Shown here: one piece after another, positions 27,510 through 36,463 of the stretch
Layout: every line of letters begins with the position of its first letter
Numbering within the stretch: position 1 is the first letter of the stretch
From: Allobacillus saliphilus
GTDB lineage: Bacteria; Bacillota; Bacilli; Bacillales; Alkalibacillaceae
NCBI RefSeq assembly: GCF_018138385.1
Contig: NZ_JAGSIE010000009.1
Location: forward strand, 108,378-172,377
Reading direction: 5' to 3'
Length of the DNA: 64,000 nucleotides
Notes under the pieces: model-generated
The model's input: the letters and a program-made list of their open reading frames with translations, nothing else
The model's database searches: none
Told to the model about the DNA's origin: nothing
Made by a program: the position numbers and the translations under genes

Positions 27510-28036
27510 CCGCTATGCCCTCCTTCTACTTCATTCATTCTTTTCGTCAAGAACTTAATGGCACGGTGTTGGGTGGTTTTTACTTTACTAACTGTCCAAT
27601 TTAAGACTTCTGCAGTTTCTTGAATCGATAATTCCTGTATGTAACGCAAAATCACAACAACACGCTGATCTTCCGTACAGTCATCAAGACAGCGATAGAG
27701 CAACTGAATTTGTTCATTTTTTTCAGCGATTTCGTCTGGCAATGGTTGAACATCACCTATCTGATCATTATTTTCATGCCAATCATAGTAATCGGCTGAT
27801 TGCTTTTTACGTCTTTCTTCTTTGCGAAAAAAATCAATGGTAACATGACGTGCAATTGAAAACATCCAAGTCTTCGGACTACTCTCACCTTTAAATGTTT
27901 CATAAGATTTGAAAACTTTAATATATACTTCTTGCACTAAATCCTCAGCTGTCGAACGATTTTTTACCATATAATAAATAAATTGATATAGATCTTGGTG
28001 ATAACGGTCGTAGAGGTCCTGAAAGATGGATTTCAT
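27506..28036 (-). CDS. sigX: ECF RNA polymerase sigma factor SigX
   Basis: Extracytoplasmic-function sigma factor; in B. subtilis it governs cell-surface charge and envelope-stress genes. Region 2 contains TAEDLVQEVYIKVFKSYETFKG (about residues 29-50) and SPKTWMFSIARHVTIDFFRK; region 4 contains YIQELSIQETAEVLNWTVSKVKTTQHRA (about 136-163). 176 aa. ATG at 28036 follows GGAGGG. The order res genes-sigX-rsiX is that of B. subtilis. A SigX-type promoter upstream indicates autoregulation. Confidence 0.93.
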   Translation of the reverse strand: MKSIFQDLYDRYHQDLYQFIYYMVKNRSTAEDLVQEVYIKVFKSYETFKGESSPKTWMFSIARHVTIDFFRKEERRKKQSADYYDWHENNDQIGDVQPLPDEIAEKNEQIQLLYRCLDDCTEDQRVVVILRYIQELSIQETAEVLNWTVSKVKTTQHRAIKFLTKRMNEVEGGHSG

Positions 28037-28060
28037 GCTCGCCCTCCATTCATATTATTT

Positions 28061-28087
28061 GTCGGATAAAAGATAAAAATAGTTACA
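28061..28087 (-). promoter_or_regulatory. Autoregulatory SigX-type (ECF) promoter of sigX
   Basis: Minus strand: TGTAAC (28082-28087) and CGAC (28061-28064) spaced by 17 bp, an exact fit to the SigX consensus TGTAAC-N17-CGWC as I know it. It is about 25 bp upstream of the sigX start codon. Confidence 0.75.
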
Positions 28088-28142
28088 ACTTTAATCATTT
28101 TACCACAAAATAAATTGTCGGTTTCTTCATATATACATAATA

Positions 28143-28180
28143 AAACAGCCTGAGAGAGTAAAAATTTTCTCAGGCTGTTT
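28143..28180 (-). terminator. Terminator downstream of resE
   Basis: Stem AAACAGCCTGAGA / TCTCAGGCTGTTT (13 bp, perfect) followed on the minus strand by a T-rich run. It closes the res operon just ahead of the sigX promoter region. Confidence 0.88.
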
Positions 28181-28182
28181 CA

Positions 28183-29958
28183 TCATGAATAATCTTTATG
28201 TGGGTTCTTCGGTAGAGTAATTGTAAACTTAGTACCTTCGTTAATATGACTTTGTACAGAAATTCGCCCTTTATGCGCTTCTACGATATGTTTAGCGATG
28301 GAAAGACCAAGACCCGTTCCTTTGACTTCTTTTTTCCTTGTCCGAGCTTTGTCACTTTTATAAAACCGTTCAAATATAAATGGTACGTCTTCTTCAGGAA
28401 TGCCAGACCCTTCATCTTTTACGTAAATGACGAATTCATTTAATAGTTCATCGAGTGTAATTGTTATCGAATCACCGCTCGTTGAATGGCGGATGGCATT
28501 ATCAATCAAGTTTGTTAATACTTGTTCCATTCGATCGGGATCTAAAAATACTAATTCTGTTTGATTATTTAAAGTAACATTAACGTGAATGTTTTGATCA
28601 TCAGCAACCGTCCGGAACTTTTTCGCTACTCGATTGATAAAGCCGCTAATATCGACTTTCTCAATATTTAGTTGAATATGACCTGCTTCCATGCGAGCTA
28701 GATCTAGTAATTCGTTAACTAATCGACTCATGCGGAGTGATTCATCGTAAATAATCTGTGCCAGTTCACGTTTCTCTTCATTGGAAGCAGCGATGTCATC
28801 CACAATTGCTTCTGAATAGCCTTGCATTAAAGAAATTGGCGTTCGAAGTTCATGTGAGACGTTGGCTAAAAAGTCTTTACGGAGTTTATCCGTTTGCCTT
28901 TCTTCCGTCATATCTCTTAATATCGCTACAACCCCTCTAATGACTCCATTTGTATACAGCGGAGTCAGAAGTAAAACGTAGGTTCTGCCTTGAACAGAGA
29001 TTTCTGAAATACTCTCTTGTTCTTCATTTAAAACATCTTCGAAATAACCTTTCAAGTCGGACGGCAATTTATTCATCGTATCATCAAATTGATAGCCTAA
29101 TTGTTCCAAAACGGATTTTGCTGGTGGATTCATCACCATAATTTCACACTTTTTATTAATGGTGATGACACCGTCAGCCATTGATTTCAATATACTTGAT
29201 AAATGAGATTTTTCTTGGTTCAACGCAGATATGTGGTCATTTAATTGACGGCGCATACGGTTAAATGAAATAGCCAGCTCACCAATCTCATCATGCGTTA
29301 ACACAGGCACTTTTGTATAAAATTCACCACGTGAAAGTTCTCCTGCCGCTTTTCTCATTTTAATTAGCGGTGCAGTAATTCTTGTTGATAAGAAAAAGGC
29401 AAAAATTGTCGTTAAAATGATTGAAATTGATGCAGCAATCAAAATAATTCGAGTAGTTTTCGTAGTCGTTTCCTCAATCGCTTCAAGTGATTGATAAGCA
29501 TAAATGGCACCCGTACTTCCCTCTAATTCGAAAGGAATCCCAACGACAACTATTTTTGCTTCTGAGTTGGATAAAGGTTCTATCTTCATGACTTCTTCTT
29601 TATTTGTTATTGTTTGGTTTAAATCTGTATTTGTTAAAAACCAAGTTGGATCTACCTCAGGTAATGGGTTTGTCTCAGAATTGTCATTCATCCAATACTC
29701 ATGTTCACTATAAAAAATAGTTACACGAGTCGTCGGAGCGGTAACTTCATTGATTGTTTCAATCTCTAAACCGTCATTACCGTGACTTTCAATAAGTGTT
29801 GCTACACTTTCAGCTTGGTTCAACAAATTCTTTTCTGCTTCTTCAACGTAGTAATTCTCAAAGAATTCTAGTAGAAGTACAGTCAAGATGAATAAAACAA
29901 AGGCCACCATTAAAATAATGGTGAACCATAATTTGAACACTACACTACGCCAAAACAT
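28183..29958 (-). CDS. resE: Sensor histidine kinase ResE
   Basis: Membrane kinase that phosphorylates ResD in response to oxygen limitation and nitric oxide. Two membrane helices (about residues 10-30 and 170-190) enclose an extracytoplasmic domain; HAMP (about 190-242), PAS (about 258-355), HisKA with the phospho-accepting His in FLANVSHELRTPISL (about 367-381), and a HATPase domain with NLIDNAIRHS and GTGLGLSIAKHI follow. 591 aa. Its ATG overlaps the resD stop by one base, so they are coupled. Confidence 0.95.
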   Translation of the reverse strand: MFWRSVVFKLWFTIILMVAFVLFILTVLLLEFFENYYVEEAEKNLLNQAESVATLIESHGNDGLEIETINEVTAPTTRVTIFYSEHEYWMNDNSETNPLPEVDPTWFLTNTDLNQTITNKEEVMKIEPLSNSEAKIVVVGIPFELEGSTGAIYAYQSLEAIEETTTKTTRIILIAASISIILTTIFAFFLSTRITAPLIKMRKAAGELSRGEFYTKVPVLTHDEIGELAISFNRMRRQLNDHISALNQEKSHLSSILKSMADGVITINKKCEIMVMNPPAKSVLEQLGYQFDDTMNKLPSDLKGYFEDVLNEEQESISEISVQGRTYVLLLTPLYTNGVIRGVVAILRDMTEERQTDKLRKDFLANVSHELRTPISLMQGYSEAIVDDIAASNEEKRELAQIIYDESLRMSRLVNELLDLARMEAGHIQLNIEKVDISGFINRVAKKFRTVADDQNIHVNVTLNNQTELVFLDPDRMEQVLTNLIDNAIRHSTSGDSITITLDELLNEFVIYVKDEGSGIPEEDVPFIFERFYKSDKARTRKKEVKGTGLGLSIAKHIVEAHKGRISVQSHINEGTKFTITLPKNPHKDYS

Positions 29959-30674
29959 TATAAGTCTTTAACCTCGAATTTATATCCGACTCCCCAAACC
30001 GTTACAATCATCTTGGCAGCTTCTTCTGATACACGATTTAATTTCTCGCGCAGGCGTTTGACATGGGTATCTACTGTTCGTAGATCACCGAAGAACTCAT
30101 ATTCCCAAACTTCTTTTAACAACTCTTCGCGATCAAATACTTTATCTGGTGTTTTAGCTAAATAGTAAAGTAGCTCATATTCTTTCGGCGTTAAGTTAAC
30201 TTCAGTGTCCTCTACCATCACTCGATGGGCATCTTTATCAATGCTCAAATGTGGGAACACTAAAACATCGTTTGTCTCAGGTGAAGTTTCCAAATACTTC
30301 GTGGCAGAAGAACGTCTTAATAGAGCTTTCACACGAAGAACGACTTCTCTAGGACTGAATGGTTTTACGATATAATCGTCTGCACCAACCTCAAAACCTT
30401 GCACACGATTTCCCTCTTCCCCTTTAGCCGTCAACATAATTACTGGAGTAGCTTTTCGCTCGCGAAGCTTTTCACATACCTCTTCGCCACTCATACCTGG
30501 TAGCATCAAATCCAATAAAATTAAATCATAATCGTTTTCTAATGCCATTTGGAGAGCACCCTCTCCATTTCCAACTTCTTCCAGCGTATAACCTTCACGA
30601 GATAGATAAAGGTTTAGAAGACGACGGATACGTTCTTCGTCTTCTACAATTAAAATTTTTCCTTCTTCAGACAT
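29958..30674 (-). CDS. resD: Response regulator ResD
   Basis: OmpR-family regulator of aerobic and anaerobic respiration genes. The receiver domain (about residues 5-118) has the acidic pair E11-D12, the phospho-acceptor Asp55 in LLDLMLPG, and the conserved Lys in VIMLTAKGEEG. The C-terminal winged helix (about 140-235) includes LTPKEYELLYYLAK and VDTHVKRLREKL. 238 aa. ATG at 30674 follows AAGGGG, 28 bp after resC. Confidence 0.95.
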   Translation of the reverse strand: MSEEGKILIVEDEERIRRLLNLYLSREGYTLEEVGNGEGALQMALENDYDLILLDLMLPGMSGEEVCEKLRERKATPVIMLTAKGEEGNRVQGFEVGADDYIVKPFSPREVVLRVKALLRRSSATKYLETSPETNDVLVFPHLSIDKDAHRVMVEDTEVNLTPKEYELLYYLAKTPDKVFDREELLKEVWEYEFFGDLRTVDTHVKRLREKLNRVSEEAAKMIVTVWGVGYKFEVKDL

Positions 30675-30702
30675 TGCGCATTACCCCTTCTTCACCAATA
30701 TT

Positions 30703-31890
30703 TTAAGCATAAGAATGTAAGCCGGAAATGACCAAGTTAATTACAATTAGATTAAACATGATAATTCCAAAGCCAATAACCGCAAGCCAAGCTGATTTTT
30801 TACCGTGCCAGCCGCGTGTAAGTCTTAGATGTAAGAAGGCTGCATAGAATAACCACGTAATAAGTGCCCAGACTTCTTTCGGATCCCACCCCCAGAAGCG
30901 ACCCCATGCTTGTTGGGCCCAAATTGCCGCAAAAATCAATCCACCTAGTGTGAATAACGGGAATCCGATTGCTACGGCACGATAAATGATGTCGTCTACA
31001 ATATCAGGGTTTACTTTTCCAAATTTATTCTGCAAGTATGCGCCTAGTCGTTTACGTGTTAACAATCGCAATAATCCATATAAAACAAGACCAGACAATA
31101 ACGACCAGATTAAGGTGTTGAATTTACGTGCTGCCTCAGGCCCATTCATAAAACTTGGTGCCTCAATTCCAGTGTAGAAATGGCCGGTTGTTGCTAGTTC
31201 TGAGTCAGTTGGACCGATTAACGCAGGTAATGTATACGATATGTCGGTATAATCCTCATTCTCTGGTAAATTAAACACTGCCTCGTAATCGGCAGCACCG
31301 AATGAAAACGATAATATAACAAATGTTATAACTGAGACGACGAAGTACATAATCAATTCTAAATAAGATGTTTCTTTACTACGTACTTCTTGATTCACTT
31401 TCACGATTAAATACAACAACCCAGCCACAAAGCTTATTGATAAAATAGCTTGTGCCAATGCAACTGTCGTTACGTGAATGTATAGCCAGTTCGATTGTAA
31501 CGAGTCAACTAATGGGGTGACTTCAGTTGGGAAGACGCTTCCGTATCCAATTAAAACGATCGCAATCGGTAGTGCCACAATCCCCATGATCGAATAGCGA
31601 TAAATAAAATGAATTAATAAAAAGGCAAATATTAAACACATGCTGAAGAAATAGATGAATTCGAACATATTACTGACTGGAATATGTCCTGCTTCCATCC
31701 ATCTAAAAATAAACGAACCGACCTGCGCAATGAAACCAATGATGGTTAATATGATCCCGATTGTTGTCAGTTTTGATTTTTGTCGCTCATCTCTTTTCTT
31801 ACCTAAGATTGCACCAAAGAATACTACTGCAATCAAATAGATAAAAAAGGAAATAGATAATAGACTACTACTTATTTCATAAAAATCCAT
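30703..31890 (-). CDS. resC: Cytochrome c biogenesis protein ResC (CcsA/CcsB family)
   Basis: With ResB forms the System II haem exporter and cytochrome c synthetase. The protein has about eight membrane helices; the tryptophan-rich haem-handling motif AQQAWGRFWGWDPKEVWAL is at about residues 318-336, with histidines nearby for haem ligation. 395 aa. ATG at 31890 follows GAGGAGG. Gap to resB is 25 bp. Confidence 0.95.
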   Translation of the reverse strand: MDFYEISSSLLSISFFIYLIAVVFFGAILGKKRDERQKSKLTTIGIILTIIGFIAQVGSFIFRWMEAGHIPVSNMFEFIYFFSMCLIFAFLLIHFIYRYSIMGIVALPIAIVLIGYGSVFPTEVTPLVDSLQSNWLYIHVTTVALAQAILSISFVAGLLYLIVKVNQEVRSKETSYLELIMYFVVSVITFVILSFSFGAADYEAVFNLPENEDYTDISYTLPALIGPTDSELATTGHFYTGIEAPSFMNGPEAARKFNTLIWSLLSGLVLYGLLRLLTRKRLGAYLQNKFGKVNPDIVDDIIYRAVAIGFPLFTLGGLIFAAIWAQQAWGRFWGWDPKEVWALITWLFYAAFLHLRLTRGWHGKKSAWLAVIGFGIIMFNLIVINLVISGLHSYA

Positions 31891-31915
31891 GAGAGGACCT
31901 CCTCTATTGAGTCAA

Positions 31916-33547
31916 TTACTTCAATTCACTTTGGTCTTTAAATTCATTAAACTCAGTTCCTTCAAATATCTCGTCGAGTTCTTTCTTCATACCAAACCAG
32001 TTTTTATTGGTGTGAGAACCGACAAGGTACTCATTCTCTGCCGGATGAATCCAGATTCTGCGATGGTACCAATACAAACCTTGTACAACGCCGATCATAA
32101 AAATAATTGCCCCGACTAAGAAAAATGGTAAGGTATTATCTTTTTTAACCGTTAAACCGGAGGCTGAACGCTTATCAATATCGCTTACCGACATTGAAAA
32201 TGTATTCTCTTCCGAAAGACCGATCACTTCCTCGGCTAAGTAAAAGAAGCGTTCGCCCTCTTCTTCGCCCTCTTTTAAAACTGAGAAGATAATCCCTGGA
32301 TTTCTCGGAAACTTTGAAAATGATGACGGACCGTTATCAGTAAATTCTAACTGTGGATAGTAGTCGTCTACTCTCACTACTGTACCATCGTCCAATTCAA
32401 CCTGATATGGTGCTTCATCTGTCTCAAATTTGAATTCACCAATCTCTTGGTCGTTCTCACCATTTACTTTGAATGAAATGCTATCATACTCACTCTCCAT
32501 TTGGTTACCAGCCTGATAAAGTGAATAGCCATTGAAAGAGAGTGGTTCATTCACCCGAATTTCTCCACGTTTTATTTCTTCTAGTTCGGGTTCTTCGCCG
32601 ATGACAGGATCTCCTACAACTTTATAGATGACTGCATCCGTTTGAAAGTCTTTTGGTATGGGTGCTTCATTTTTTTCCAATGCTTCGCGAAAACGTTCAT
32701 CTTCATTCGGATCAAAGAAATCAAAGCTGAATTTTTCGTTTTTGACATAATACTCATGGCCTGTACCCGGAATAACTCGGGTTTCTCCTTCGCGTACCCA
32801 TACGTAGTCATCCACATGCATGACATGAAACATACGTAGAATTGCAGCAACGAGAATAATGATTAAGCCTATATGGTTAACATAAGGCCCCCACCGTGAG
32901 AACCGATTTTTTTCAGCAAATAAATGTCCATCTTCTTCTTTAATCTTATATCTCTTTTTCTCTAGTCGCTCTTTAATCATTTGGTAGTTTTCATCTGAGA
33001 GCTTGTCTGCTGAACTCACAACTCTTTGTCGTTTGACGAATGTTGGATGACGTTTGATTTTTTGGTTTTTTAACGCACGTCTTAACGGTATGTAACGGTC
33101 AAGACTACAAATAACAAGTGATATACCAATTAAAGCTACTAAAATAATATACCACCATGAATCATACATATTATGAAAGCCTAGTTGGTAAAATATTTTA
33201 CCCGTGATTCCATATTCTGTTTCATAAAACTGTGAAGCTGGTAATGGTGAGTTTTTAAATGGTTCTTGTGGATATATGGTACCTAACGCTGAAAAAATCA
33301 GCGTAATTACAATGAGCCACACACCGACTTTAACAGATGAAAAAAACGCCCATGTTTTATCTATAAATGTACGTTTATAGGTTTTTGAACGACGAGCACT
33401 TCCGTCATAACGCATTTCGAGAACCTTTTGATCGTCATTTCCATCAAGATGTTGGTTTCCTTGTATTGGTTTACCGCAAGCTTCACAAAGGACCGTACCT
33501 TCATGGTTAATATGTCCACATTCACATTTTATTGTGTTCACACTCAT
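31916..33547 (-). CDS. resB: Cytochrome c biogenesis protein ResB
   Basis: Membrane partner of ResC in haem attachment to apocytochrome c. The N terminus carries a small zinc-ribbon (Cys at CECG and CEACG, about residues 8-24); membrane helices follow at about 72-94, 128-148 and 218-238 and a fourth near 478-500, with a large extracytoplasmic domain of about 240 residues between the last two. 543 aa. The gene lies between resA and resC in the same operon. Confidence 0.94.
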   Translation of the reverse strand: MSVNTIKCECGHINHEGTVLCEACGKPIQGNQHLDGNDDQKVLEMRYDGSARRSKTYKRTFIDKTWAFFSSVKVGVWLIVITLIFSALGTIYPQEPFKNSPLPASQFYETEYGITGKIFYQLGFHNMYDSWWYIILVALIGISLVICSLDRYIPLRRALKNQKIKRHPTFVKRQRVVSSADKLSDENYQMIKERLEKKRYKIKEEDGHLFAEKNRFSRWGPYVNHIGLIIILVAAILRMFHVMHVDDYVWVREGETRVIPGTGHEYYVKNEKFSFDFFDPNEDERFREALEKNEAPIPKDFQTDAVIYKVVGDPVIGEEPELEEIKRGEIRVNEPLSFNGYSLYQAGNQMESEYDSISFKVNGENDQEIGEFKFETDEAPYQVELDDGTVVRVDDYYPQLEFTDNGPSSFSKFPRNPGIIFSVLKEGEEEGERFFYLAEEVIGLSEENTFSMSVSDIDKRSASGLTVKKDNTLPFFLVGAIIFMIGVVQGLYWYHRRIWIHPAENEYLVGSHTNKNWFGMKKELDEIFEGTEFNEFKDQSELK

Positions 33548-33577
33548 GTTTATCCCTCTTTAAGTCTACGTTTGATT

Positions 33578-34117
33578 TTAACTCGTTGGTTGAATTTCCT
33601 GTAAATACCCCTCTAATCGTTCCAATGTTAAAGCGCCCTTAACGACTCGCTCAATTGTCCCATCTGGATTGACAAAAAAGGATGTCGGCAATGGAACTAT
33701 GTCGTATGCTTCCATTACTGTACCATTTTTGTCATGGACACTTGGAAAGGTTAAACCTAGTTTATTATAGAAATTATTAATGACAAACTCATTTGAATCA
33801 ACACTGATGGCAACAATTTCAATCCCTTTATCTTTGTACTCTTTATAAAGTTCATCCATATAGGGCATTTCTTCTTTACATGGCTCACAATAAGTTGCCC
33901 AGAAGTTTAACATAACACCTTTTCCTTCGAGATCTTTCAGTTCAATAGTCTCCCCTTCAGCGTCCAATCGTTTCAGTTTAAAATTCGGTGCTTCATCTCC
34001 CTCAGCGACTACAGGTCGTTCTTTTGAGAAGTTTACATATAAAACACCAATTAATGTGAGGACCAGGACCGATAAGATAACCGTCCGAATGATCAATCTC
34101 TTTTTCTTTTTATGCAC
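33578..34117 (-). CDS. resA: Thiol-disulfide oxidoreductase ResA
   Basis: Reduces the CXXC cysteines of apocytochrome c before haem attachment. An N-terminal membrane anchor (about residues 10-28) is followed by a thioredoxin-like domain with the active site CEPC in NFWATYCEPCKEEMP (about 71-85) and the cis-Pro segment VPLPTSFFV. The Glu in CEPC is typical of ResA. 179 aa. The start is a GTG at 34117 with AGGAGTG upstream. Confidence 0.95.
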   Translation of the reverse strand: MHKKKKRLIIRTVILSVLVLTLIGVLYVNFSKERPVVAEGDEAPNFKLKRLDAEGETIELKDLEGKGVMLNFWATYCEPCKEEMPYMDELYKEYKDKGIEIVAISVDSNEFVINNFYNKLGLTFPSVHDKNGTVMEAYDIVPLPTSFFVNPDGTIERVVKGALTLERLEGYLQEIQPTS

Positions 34118-34141
34118 AGTATCTCACTCCTCTTCTGGGCC

Positions 34142-34150
34142 ATTATATCA
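34142..34150 (-). promoter_or_regulatory. Extended -10 promoter for the resABCDE operon
   Basis: Minus strand: TGATATAAT (TG-n-TATAAT), about 25 bp upstream of the resA start, between rluB and resA. The -35 is poor, which would suit activation, for instance by ResD; no ResD site is claimed. Confidence 0.45.
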
Positions 34151-34185
34151 CTAGTGTTGATATACCTTGATTTAACGTTTGAACA

Positions 34186-34935
34186 TTATTTAACATTTTG
34201 TTGCGAGAGTGCGATCAGTTGCTTAACCTCATGTGGTGTAAGCTTTCTATACTCTCCTGTTGGCAGATTACCTAAACTCAAGTTACCAAATCGTTCGCGT
34301 CTCAACTTTTCCACTCGGTAACCAAGCGCTTCAAACATTCTACGCACTTGACGATTCTTACCTTGGTGTAGAGTGAGTTCGACAATACTCTTTCCATCCT
34401 TACTCTCTTTCCCTTTTTTAACATTACTATTTAAAATTCTTGCTTTAACGCATTTTAAGCGTTCACCTTGGTCGACAATTCCTTTTTTAAGTTTCGTAAG
34501 TTCTTCTTTTTCAATGAGTCCATTGATTTTCGCTACGTACACTTTATCCATTTGATATTTTGGATGTATGAGCCGCTGGGTGAATTCACCGTCGTTCGTA
34601 AGTAAAAGTAGCCCTGACGTATCGTAATCCAGCCGTCCAACAGGAAAAAGACGCTCTTCAATTTCTTCTGATAATAAATCAGTCACTACTTTCCTGTCTT
34701 TATCATCCGTCACAGCAGATATGACTCCTCGAGGCTTATGAAGCATATAATAAACAGGTTCTTCTTTTTCAAGCTCTACTTGATCTACTTCTACCCGATC
34801 TGATGATGAAACCTTTGTACCTAATTCTGTCACTGTTTTTCCATTCACTTTGACGCGGCCTTCTATAATGTAATTTTCAGCCTTACGTCTGGAAGTAACC
34901 CCACTTTTTGCGATCACTTTTTGTAGTCGCTCCAT
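34186..34935 (-). CDS. rluB: 23S rRNA pseudouridine synthase RluB
   Basis: RsuA-family pseudouridine synthase. An N-terminal S4 domain (MERLQKVIAKSGVTSRRKAE, about residues 1-45 with the rest of the fold) is followed by the catalytic domain with PVGRLDYDTSGLLLLTNDG (catalytic Asp at about 100) and LHQGKNRQVRRM at about 204-215. ATG at 34935 is chosen because AGGTGAG precedes it and it begins at the S4 domain; a start eight codons upstream is less likely. 250 aa. Confidence 0.94.
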   Translation of the reverse strand: MERLQKVIAKSGVTSRRKAENYIIEGRVKVNGKTVTELGTKVSSSDRVEVDQVELEKEEPVYYMLHKPRGVISAVTDDKDRKVVTDLLSEEIEERLFPVGRLDYDTSGLLLLTNDGEFTQRLIHPKYQMDKVYVAKINGLIEKEELTKLKKGIVDQGERLKCVKARILNSNVKKGKESKDGKSIVELTLHQGKNRQVRRMFEALGYRVEKLRRERFGNLSLGNLPTGEYRKLTPHEVKQLIALSQQNVK

Positions 34936-35100
34936 ATCTATCTCACCTATTTTCTTCAATGTCTATGTGTATTTTAACATACGAGTATATTTACATACGA
35001 CAAATAAGGGTTTTAATGTCGAATAGATCAAGTTTACCGTTTTTGAATTGGTTGTTAAGATGAAGAGATTTAAAACTTTTCGATAAATAGTTGGTTGAAT

Positions 35101-35247
35101 ATGCGACCATTTCCAAGTAATATGCTCCCCAAGAAGAAGTGAATGGTCCGTTCAGAACAAATTATGTGCCAAAAACGAGAAAATATGGTCCTAAGTCCAA
35201 ATAATATGAGCCCAAACTGAAAATATATGAGCCAATCCCTCACCCCA
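35101..35247. repeat. Degenerate 21-bp tandem repeat, seven units
   Basis: ATG triplets recur exactly every 21 bp at 35101, 35122, 35143, 35164, 35185, 35206 and 35227, each followed within a few bases by CC and ending in an A/T-rich stretch. Units 5-7 resemble one another most (ATGGTCC, ATGAGCC, ATGAGCC starts). Flanking sequence does not continue the period. 21 bp equals about two helical turns. Confidence 0.7.
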
Positions 35248-35307
35248 AAGTAGGGAGCAACAGATATACATCGATGGGGCAGGTCGAACACTTGACAGAA
35301 AAACAAA

Positions 35308-35336
35308 ATAAAAAAGCTTCAATTATTGAAGCTTTT
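35308..35336 (-). terminator. Terminator downstream of spmB
   Basis: Stem AAAAAGCTTCAA / TTGAAGCTTTT with a very short loop, followed on the minus strand by a T-rich run. Ends the dacB-spmA-spmB operon. Confidence 0.85.
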
Positions 35337-35350
35337 GCGAAATGAATATA

Positions 35351-35875
35351 TTAACTAAATAGTATGTAACAAATAATTAGTGAAGCTGTAATTCCGATCA
35401 AATCAGCCAACAAACCTACTTTCAACGCATCACCCATTTTTTTGATTTGGACAGCTCCAAAGTAAACAGTCAATACATACAATGTCGTATCCGTACTTCC
35501 TTGCATGGTAGAAGCTAATTTTCCTAAAAATGAATCTGGTCCATCATTTTGGATAATATCTGTCGCAACACCGAGTGAAGCTGTGCCAGAAATTGGGCGA
35601 GTCAACGCTAATGGAACGATATCTGGAGGAATATGAAAAACAGCCAATACGGGCTCTAGTAAATGAACAAATGCATCCAATGCTCCTGATGCTCGAAAGA
35701 TTGTAATGGAAACGAGCATACCTAATAAGAAAGGAAGCAATGAAACAGCCATTGCGACTCCTTCTTTGCCACCTTCAACAAACGCTTCATAAGTAGGTAC
35801 TTTTTTATATGTTCCATAAAGCAAAACCGATAAAATGAGGAGCGGAATAACCATGTTACTAAATTGAACAAGCAT
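35351..35875 (-). CDS. spmB: Spore maturation protein B
   Basis: Membrane protein that acts with SpmA in dehydration of the spore core. The 174-aa sequence is hydrophobic with about five helices and carries a nucleoside-recognition (Gate) domain; the PISGTASLGVATDI and STMQGSTDTTLYVL segments are typical. ATG at 35875 follows AAGGAG. It starts directly after the spmA stop. Confidence 0.94.
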   Translation of the reverse strand: MLVQFSNMVIPLLILSVLLYGTYKKVPTYEAFVEGGKEGVAMAVSLLPFLLGMLVSITIFRASGALDAFVHLLEPVLAVFHIPPDIVPLALTRPISGTASLGVATDIIQNDGPDSFLGKLASTMQGSTDTTLYVLTVYFGAVQIKKMGDALKVGLLADLIGITASLIICYILFS

Positions 35876-36463
35876 TTATAAGCTCCTTTGCCTTCGATAA
35901 TAAAAGAATCGATCAATTAATAGTGCCCCTACAGTGGAAACCAATGTTGCCATAATGGTTGCTCCTACAATTTCAGTCGGTGCAATCGAATCATATTTCA
36001 TTCGAATCGCAATCATAGTAGTCGGTATTAACGTCACACTAGAAGTATTAAGTGCTAAAAATGTAATCATCGATCTTGAAGCATCTGACTGGTTATTGTT
36101 CAACTTCTTCAGTGATTGCATGGCTTTTATACCAAATGGTGTTGCGGCATGACCAAGTCCAAAGATATTGGAAGAAAAATTCGATAAAATATAGCCCATT
36201 GCGGGGTGATCCGGTGGAACCTCAGGAAATAATCGCGTAAATAACGGGCGAAATAATTTTGCTAGCTTGTCCAGCAATCCCGCTTCTTCTGCAATTTGCA
36301 TGACGCCTAACCAAAATACTAAAACACTGACGAGTGTGATCGTTAAAGCAACCGCTTCTTCTGCTCCCGAAAAAACAGCTTCATTAACTTCTTCCATCGT
36401 CCCATTGAATAAGGCATAGATAATTCCGATTGCTGCCAATCCGGCCCATATGATATTTACCAT
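35876..36463 (-). CDS. spmA: Spore maturation protein A
   Basis: Partner of SpmB in spore core dehydration. 195 aa, hydrophobic, about five membrane helices with a nucleoside-recognition domain; GLGHAATPFGIKAMQ at about residues 98-112 and LNTSSVTLIPTTMIAIR at about 132-148 are characteristic. ATG at 36463 follows GGGGG and overlaps the dacB end by 8 bases. Second gene of dacB-spmA-spmB. Confidence 0.94.
   Translation of the reverse strand: MVNIIWAGLAAIGIIYALFNGTMEEVNEAVFSGAEEAVALTITLVSVLVFWLGVMQIAEEAGLLDKLAKLFRPLFTRLFPEVPPDHPAMGYILSNFSSNIFGLGHAATPFGIKAMQSLKKLNNNQSDASRSMITFLALNTSSVTLIPTTMIAIRMKYDSIAPTEIVGATIMATLVSTVGALLIDRFFYYRRQRSL

Larger units (their letters stand above)
34936..35350. other. 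Gene-free interval between spmB and rluB
   Basis: About 415 bp without a gene. It contains the spmB terminator (35311-35336), a seven-unit 21-bp tandem repeat (35101-35247), and AT-rich sequence that should carry the rluB promoter. Frames crossing it contain stops and have no ribosome binding site. Confidence 0.6.

Noticed and set aside
34936..35300. Protein-coding explanation for the 21-bp repeat
   Set aside because: Although 21 is a multiple of three, the frames contain stops and have no ribosome binding site.
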